Assembly (NCBI RefSeq): GCF_019320115.1
Contig: NC_089584.1
Coordinates: 99,249,792-99,313,791, forward strand
Direction: 5' to 3'
DNA length: 64,000 nucleotides
Origin: Miscanthus floridulus
Lineage: Eukaryota; Streptophyta; Magnoliopsida; Poales; Poaceae
The translations under genes were made by a program, and so were the position numbers. The first letter of the stretch is position 1. The number at the start of each line of letters is the position of its first letter. Shown one piece after another: positions 57,620 through 64,000 of this stretch. The notes beneath the pieces are model-generated. The model saw only the letters and a program-made list of their open reading frames with translations, searched no databases and was not told the origin of the DNA.

Positions 57620-59692
57620 TCAATTCTTGCTAACGGCAGTCTTGCAAACTGGGCAAGTGTTCTTCTGAGAGAGCCACTGCTTGATGCAGTACACATGGTA
57701 GCTATGGCCACAGTCTAGCCTTCCCATCTCTTCATTTGCTTCAAATTCTTCCTGCAAAGTACAGTATAAATCAGACTACTTTTAAGATTGAACCACAGGG
57801 TGCTAGCATAAAGATCCATGGAATCAAGTTTAGAGAAATGGAGGTATGGGCATACTTGGCAAATACTGCATTTCCTTTCCATTTCTGTTGCGAACCGGAA
57901 AGAACTAAAGGATGGGTGCTTGACCTTCCTAAGGTTGCGAGTAATCTCGTCCTCGCGTAACCCTGTGTTGACGTATCCAATTTTGTCTCCAAGCTCGAGC
58001 AACTCCTGCAAAGCAAAGTGTCTGATCATCGACTGATGGCAGTGGTCACACATAGATACAACATAAGGGGGTACATACCTCGTATGTCATGTTATCAACG
58101 TCAAGGCGCCAATCCTGGTAGCGATCGTACATGTTCATTCCTCCCAGCAACACTCTTGTCTGAAACATCATTATCTGCAAATACAAGGAAAAACGAGGAA
58201 TAAGAAACTGCTGGGGTTGACAGCTGGATATGATGTCTAAGGAGCAGATTACATCATTATTATCTACTTTAGCTAGTGAACATTGTAGAAAGAGTGACCA
58301 TGCATTATACTCTTCACTGCAACCAAAGATGACTTTCATTTTTATAAAGTGCAGACTGAAGTTCAAGAGTGGCATAAACCAGCCAACTGAACATATGCAT
58401 GACATTTTAATGGCTGGATAGAAAATTTCATATCTATGCTTTCAATTCAAGTTAGTCTGTAAGATTATATCTTAGTAGGTTCCTATAGCTAGAAATATAT
58501 AGGAAATGGTAATGTTTATGGTGCAGACTGTGAGGAATGGATGAATTCAAGATCATCGCTTGGCGACAAATACTATCATGGTAGTAACATATTTCACATG
58601 ATGTGCTTGCCAGAAAACTGCAACTATTGCAATATTTATTTGTCAATGTCAAGGGTACTATGTCCACTCTACAATATGCTCTCATGGTCAATCAAAGGCA
58701 GAGACAGAAATATGGCTCCACAGAACATTGTTTTGGAAAAAAGACTACAAGATCCATCAAAGAACACAAAAGGGCTAGCGTGCAAAAGCGACTGTAGAAC
58801 AATTCACTTTCAGCTATCTACTCTATAATCAGGTTAGGAAATGACACCTAAGTAGATTAACAGTGTGTTCCAATATCTGTTAATTGGCGCCTGTACAGAT
58901 CGACAATGCTTGTGGATCTTGGTATTGAATGATTTAGGTAGGGGCCATCACTAGGCAGGTGTCCACATAGAAGGAATGACTACAACTCCAGATCTGATCA
59001 TGACTGAAGCAACAGGCAAATGATAAAAAGCATGAAGGGTCGGTCCCCCTAAGCAGACAGAAAATAATAGTTCAGTCCAGCAAGGCAGGCTTGGCACTAA
59101 TCATAAATGGTTAACTGCTAGCACCACCCATCAGCCATTGAAACCAGCATGCCTGTTCCTTCCTTGAACATACTGTACGATCCACCAGAACAGTATGCCA
59201 AAAGAGAATCGAGCCATATTATTGGCCGTAATTGTCAGGTGTTCCACCACTACTGCCCCCATTCTCCAAGAGCACAATAAGAATAAGTGACCATTTTGCC
59301 CAGCTCAGCATGGAGAATCCAGTATTCATACTTGTCATTGGCGTTGGAAGGTACAGGATCAAACCTCACTATGGTTGCGAGGTCTCTTTCAATGGCCACA
59401 TTTCTCTTGGTTTCATTCCTTCATCAACTGCAGTTATCCTAAGACTAAAATCAGCAGGACCTCGACCTGACATCAACTGGTCCCGAGGGCATGAACAATG
59501 CCAAACATGTCTAAAAGTCATTTAAATAACAGCATATTTCCACATCAACAAACCAACAGTAAGATTTATCTTCTCTATCTCTATAAGGAAAACATATCTT
59601 GAAGGTGCTTAGATGGCTGTATTTGCATATGCGCCTCTACTCTTAGGCACAGGAGAACAGTGAAGCACCCACATGCTGTGAAATACTACCTT

Positions 59693-59743
<51 letters not shown>

Positions 59744-61236
59744 AAGAATGCAACTCCAGCATAGACCTATGCCAAACTGTCAAGTTTAACCAAATTTCTA
59801 TAATAATAAAAAGTAAAATCGCCAAACAATTACAACACCAAATAGTAGGTATCATTAGATTCATCATGGCATACTTTTCTACAAATTTGGTCAAACTTTT
59901 AAAATAGCTGGACTAAGAACAAAGCTAGAGTTGCATTCTTTTTGGGACAACGGTAGTAACCAGCTAAATCTATCTGGCTATAAACCTTCTCTATGTGTCA
60001 TCAAATTCTGCTGCTACGCACCTCCATTGTTGACACCCTAATATAGATGCTCATGACAATACCACCCACGGGTCACGGCTGCAACCACAGGTAATGATTG
60101 TGCCTGTTAAGGCACCGGTTGAGTTAACAATCTCTAGGAAGGCCGCCATCTCACGTCACGTTTAGCGCACGAAAGGAGCAAGTCAACCACTTCCAACTCC
60201 CCACCCAGCAGCCCAGAGGGCGTTACCAAACGGCGTACCAGTCAGTTTCCACGCACGCATCACACGCAGAAACATGTCAGATGATCACGCGCTTAACGAC
60301 CCTGCCCTACGCACCAACCGCTGGAGTCGGCGGGGCACGGAATGGATGCGGTTGATGTGTGTAAGCAAGCGCGAGACGCCGAGAGGCGAAGAGCAAGCGT
60401 CTGTCTGTAAGCAATGCCCGTACCTCTTCCTCGAGACCTCCGGGGGAGTGGCGGTACCCGCGCATCCGGCGGAGACGGCCGGAGGGGATGAGATCCGCGC
60501 CGAAGAAGGGGGCGTCGAGGTGCGGCGGCGGCGGCGAGTCCATGAAGGACGAGGATATCTGCTCCTGCACGGACGCCCTCCGGGACAGGCACGGCCGCTG
60601 TTCAGGTGAGAGCTCATCAATACAGCAGAACATGGCGTACATTATAGAATTATTAAAATAAAAGAATCCACGCGCCCAGAGAACAAAGAACCAATCACAT
60701 TGACCTTTGAACAATATTGACGACCGTCCGTAATCACAGTTGTCAAGATTAAATAGGGGATTAATGGCATTAACCAAATTTCGAAGGGGACCAGAAATGC
60801 CGTGAACCTGACAGAAAGCACGCAACGATCCCAGAAGGGGGAAAAAGAAATATTTGAAACAAAGAACGGCCCCCAGCCACAGTGAACGAAGAAACCCTTT
60901 CGAAACGAACGAAATCTGAGCAGGAACAGATCGAAGCAAGCAAGTGGCAGCAGAAGCGAGGAAGCCGTGAACACACCTCTCTGTCTCTGTGGGACCTCTC
61001 CCCGTCGGCGCCGCGGCCGCCCCTCCCAACCATCTGGTGGCGCGCCACCACGCAGTCCACCGAGGACGCCTCCGCGGCGAAGGGTATCCCGGGCGCGCAC
61101 CACACGTCGGCGTCGACCCCCCCGGTGACGAAGCCCCCGCCTCCGCCTCCTCCCCCGCCCCCGACGCCGCCACGCTCCTTCCGCCTGTCCTTGCCGCCCC
61201 TCCGCCGCCGTTGCCGCCCGTGCCAGTCCGCCGACG
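57620..61236 (-). CDS. RING-H2 E3 ubiquitin ligase, five exons, 5' end uncertain
   Basis: Minus-strand exons are about 61236-60977, 60597-60424, 58174-58079, 58005-57856 and 57751-57620 (stop), all GT-AG and in phase 0. Landmarks: VDADVWCAPGIPFAAEASSV (exon 1), PHLDAPFFGADLIPSGRLRR (exon 2), VLLGGMNMYDRYQDWRLDVD (exon 3), ELLELGDKIGYVNTGL and CSIC (exon 4). The RING-H2 is completed in exon 5 with the pattern C-X2-C-X14-C-X-H-X2-H-X2-C-X10-C-X2-C, ending CPVCKTAVSKN. Such proteins resemble the plant MBR/ZFP1-like ligases, which transfer ubiquitin with an E2. No ATG precedes exon 1 in frame: an upstream TGA near 61298 lies in duplicated DNA, and the first in-frame ATG is 61033-61031, which still leaves the RING intact. 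Intron 2 holds a C39 run. Confidence 0.85.
58175..60423. other. RING gene intron 2
   Basis: 2.25 kb between GTACGGGC donor and TTTGCAG acceptor (minus strand). Apart from the C39/A12 tract at 59695-59745 no element or gene is recognised. Confidence 0.7.
59695..59745. repeat. C39 run followed by A12
   Basis: 39 consecutive C (59695-59733), then 12 A. On the transcribed RING strand it reads T12-G39, a candidate for G-quadruplex structure in the pre-mRNA. Run length is unreliable in most sequencing. Confidence 0.85.
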
Positions 61237-61485
61237 ACCTCGGTGAAACCTTAAGAGCCGATGTATGTATGTAGCTGAATTCGAGGTTGCAAATGTAGTT
61301 TCAACTACTTTTGAAGGGCTCGTGTGAGTGGCGTGGTCATATGCACGTTTCAGCCGGTGGACAGTAAAAGGATTCAATGGACGGACCCTCGGACTGTATC
61401 TGATGAATTCAGTGTAGCTGTAATTGCACGAGGCAACAGTTGTAGATAACGACTCGTGTCTATACGTGTTTTTTCCACCACAAAC

Positions 61486-61590
61486 GGTCTGTTCGTTGGT
61501 TAGTTTCTGGGCTGATAAACCCGACTGATACTGGTTTGTTGTGAGAAGAAAACACTATTAGCTAGCTGATAAGTCCTGGCTGAAACAAGA
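61486..61590. mobile_element. MITE-like insertion in copy B
   Basis: GGTCTGTTCGTTGGTTAG near the left and GGCTGAAACAAGAAGGACTG near the right, with TTTGTTGTGAGAAGAAAACAC inside. This is related to the GTTCGGCT MITE family. It is absent at the matching site in copy A (near 55235), which serves as the empty site. Confidence 0.65.
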
Positions 61591-62721
61591 AGGACTGAAA
61601 AGAGAGCACCAAAGATCAGGTCTCCATCAGTCAGTGCACGTTGCACAGACCTCCGTCACTCGAAGTGCACACTACTCAGCCAAGCTGCCCAAACAGAGGC
61701 CGGGCTCGCAGCGTGCGGAGACCGCCGGGACGATGATGCTGCGGCCTCCTCGACCGAGCTCGCACGCGTGCCATTGCTGCCCTGGCCGAGCTCCTCCGCA
61801 CGCCGCAGCCGCCGAGACAGCACCGGCCGAGCTTTTGCGCGCGCCGCCGCTGCCAACCTTGCCTGCATGCCGCCGCAGCTAGGTCCGACCTAGGGCAGGT
61901 ACATTGCTATATGTCAGCGGTCTCGTACGTCGTCTGATGCAGTGCCATGTAAGATTTTTACTGATGTGGAGGAAAGAGAGAGGGGAGAGAGAAAAAGGTG
62001 TAGTTTCGCGAAACCACTACCTCATGAGCTAGAATTTAGGACTATGAGACAACTATTTTACCATTGTATGAATTGTTGTTGCCATGCAGCTCACAAATTT
62101 ACTTTAATTCTATGCATAAATTAAGAAATTATGTGTTACTACGAGACAACATAATAAACAACCATTGTACATATTATCTATTAAGTCGTCGTAAAATTAC
62201 GTGACACTATATGAGACCACCTACGAGACGAGACCAATGTACTTGCCCAAGGGCGCGCTGCTCCCAGACGGTGCCGATTTAACTGCTTTAGTAGGGATGA
62301 AAACGAAAATGATAATCTCCGATTTTCAGAAATCATTTTCAAGTTTTTTTTTCTGATTTTTAGGCCTAAACGGAAACGGTAGTGGTAATCGAAAAAACAA
62401 AAATGATAACGGTAAAAATAATCGAAAACGAAAGCGAAAATAATTTTGCCCTCTTCCAATCGTTTACGAAGATTGCCGTATTTAACCGGTAATTTACTGT
62501 CGGTAATTATCGATACAACACATACTTTATAAATATTTTTTTAGAAAAGAACTATTAGACAAGTATTTCACGCGTATAGGAACAATCAGACAACAATCAC
62601 GTACTGCACCCGTCTCTAGATAGTAACCGAGCGCCCGCACCTCACTCGAGGTTCTTTTTTCTAGCCTTTACCTTGTATATGATGTGTTGGCTGCTACCTG
62701 CGACACGTACATATATGGTGC

Positions 62722-62793
62722 CGTTCACGTGCCCTTAAATCCGACTTAATCCGTTTCTTTTTTCATCCGGAACATTGTTTTTCTCTCACTGTG
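62722..62793. mobile_element. Partial MITE in copy B
   Basis: GTGCCGTTCACGTGCCCTTA ... GGAACATTGTTTTTCTCTCAC, about 70 bp, absent at the matching position of copy A (near 56348). It looks like one half of a GTTCGGCT-family MITE. Confidence 0.5.
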
Positions 62794-63269
62794 TTTGCTT
62801 CTTATTAGCTATGTGTTTCTCAGATTTTTATTACTTATTAGCACTATTGCACTAATACATCCATCTATTGCTAATATGATGCTTGTTATTAACCCATCTA
62901 CAGCTGCCTTGTATGAGAACTAACACATCCATCACAAACTATGTAGGATGAATTCTCAGAATATGGATGGGAAGATGTGGACGGTGACGACGATTGACAA
63001 GCCTGACATTCATCTTTAGGAAGCCTACAGCCTCCATTGAAGAAGGAACTCTAATGATTCATGTTTTGATCACTATGCTATGTAGAGTCAGCTTAGAACT
63101 TGATGGTTTATTTGTGTCTTTGTCAAGAATTATCATATTGTTGCATGATTTGCCACTGTTTGAGACCTGTGAACTGTGTGGTTTCAGCTTGTAATCTCGT
63201 CAATTGTGGCTTTATTTATTATTGTCATGTGAGATAGATCGAGTTATATGGATCTTTTCATGTTCTACG

Positions 63270-64000
63270 TGAAGGGACCGTGACGTCTAAGAGGGGGGGT
63301 GAATTAGGCAACTTAAAATTCTAACTCTAAACTATGGCCTCTTTTTCTAACCTTAACAAAACCTATGCAAAAGATAAACTATCTAAATATGCAACTACGG
63401 TTTTGCTAGTGTGTTGCTATCTCTACCGCAAATGTAGTAAAGTAATCAATGTAAATGCGGAAGCTAAAGAGCAAGGTAGAGATATGCAAACTCCCGTCGA
63501 CGACTCCGGTATTTTTACCGAGGTATCGAGAAGCGCGCAAGCTTCCCCCTAGTCCTCGTTGGAGCCTCTTGCAAGGAATCTCTCGCAAGGGCCAAGCTCC
63601 CGGTCGGGTAACTCCGTGGATAGCCTCGGGCCTTTCCCACGCGCAAGTGGGTCTCCGACGTGCCTTCCGGCAAGCCTCTCCCGGATGTTCCCCGTCGTCT
63701 TCACTATCAAGCTTCCGGTCGAAACGCCGCGGTCCTTGTTCCCTTCAATACACGGTGGCGGCCACACCACAAACGCGGTTGGTGTGATCTCGCAAGACTT
63801 CAAGCCCCTCCGATGTACAACAATGGTGCTCGCAAGCACCGGGTGGCAAGAGGTATGTAAACCTCACTAAACACTAGGCCTAAACCTAGAGCAAGCGCAT
63901 AAGAGGTGGTCTAATCAACCTAAGCACTTCGCAAAGCACCTACGCTAATCACCTAATGAAACACTAAGCACTATGCAAATGGAGATCACTAAAATAGTAT
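63270..64000. repeat. Left part of another repeat, probably LTR-type
   Basis: Comparison with copy A shows foreign sequence starting at TGAAGGGACCGTGACG (63270), right after CTACG. The following GACGTCTAAGAGGGGGGGTG and AATTAGGCAAC stretch is common in dispersed grass repeats. Open frames here are short and without domains. The TG start suggests an LTR, but the other end lies beyond the window. Confidence 0.45.

Larger units (their letters stand above)
61239..63269. repeat. Duplicated segment, copy B
   Basis: Direct copy of 55029-56870, joined at ACCTCGGTGAAACC to RING exon 1. Differences include replaced sequence at 61400-61460, a MITE-like insertion (61486-61590) and a 70-bp insertion (62722-62793). 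The hAT-like element starts at 62292 and is cut at 63269 by the next repeat. Confidence 0.9.

Noticed and set aside
60307..61377. 356-codon minus-strand open frame spanning copy B, RING exon 1, intron 1 and exon 2
   Set aside because: It reads RING exon 1 in the wrong frame and runs through intron 1; only its 3' part is the true exon 2.

Overview
This is plant nuclear DNA, almost certainly from a grass and most likely one of the Andropogoneae (sorghum, sugarcane, Miscanthus or maize relatives). The evidence is GC-rich coding exons with GT-AG introns, TAA-flanked Tourist-like and TA-flanked Stowaway MITEs, an Au-like SINE, and grass-type Ty3/gypsy, hAT and Mutator-like elements. There is no bacterial, organellar or viral genome content. 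The species call is inference; family level is well supported.

Four host genes can be reconstructed. (1) 15759-14962 (-): a two-exon tau-class glutathione S-transferase, apparently intact. (2) 24614-26637 (+): a two-exon WEB-family coiled-coil protein, intact. (3) 36024-54828 (+): a nine-exon alpha/beta-hydrolase with a GHSMGG nucleophile motif. It is broken by a one-base insertion in exon 3, a one-base insertion plus a premature TGA in exon 6, and a 12.6 kb retrotransposon in intron 5. (4) 61236-57620 (-): a five-exon RING-H2 E3 ubiquitin ligase whose 5' end meets a duplicated segment, so no upstream start codon is visible.

Layout. 1-10492: the 3' part of a Tat-type Ty3/gypsy element (gag, protease, then a deletion straight to the integrase C-terminus), a long spacer, an antisense Transposase_28-type gene and a 1,440-bp 3' LTR. 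10493-14960: intergenic repeats and a Tourist-like MITE. 14962-15759: GST. 16051-17437: a foldback element with arms of nearly 0.7 kb. 17848-19681: Stowaway-type and other MITEs. 20177-22701: a MITE split by a 2.3 kb hAT element with an open transposase-derived frame. 22840-24600: minor repeats. 24614-26637: WEB gene. 27142-31571: MITEs and an Ac-like hAT element with a degenerate BED/hAT transposase. 32447-34965: a deletion-derivative Mutator-like element with long terminal inverted repeats. 36024-54828: hydrolase pseudogene with nested Stowaways, an Au-like SINE and a Tekay/Del-like Ty3/gypsy element (40375-52929). 55029-56870 and 61239-63269: two copies of a roughly 2 kb duplicated segment bracketing the RING gene. 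63270-64000: start of another repeat.

The most useful observations concern the Tekay-like element. Its gag-pol frame is undisturbed by indels, but all of its stops, and its two active-site losses, can be explained by C-to-T or G-to-A changes, mostly in CAG/CTG context. It carries an extra open frame of about 407 codons between primer-binding site and gag. Its two LTRs differ by about 2.7 kb because the downstream LTR lost the TATA box and a dense cluster of TGACGTCA and TTGAC motifs. The genes do not form a pathway; the window is a gene-poor, transposon-rich stretch with a few unrelated host loci.
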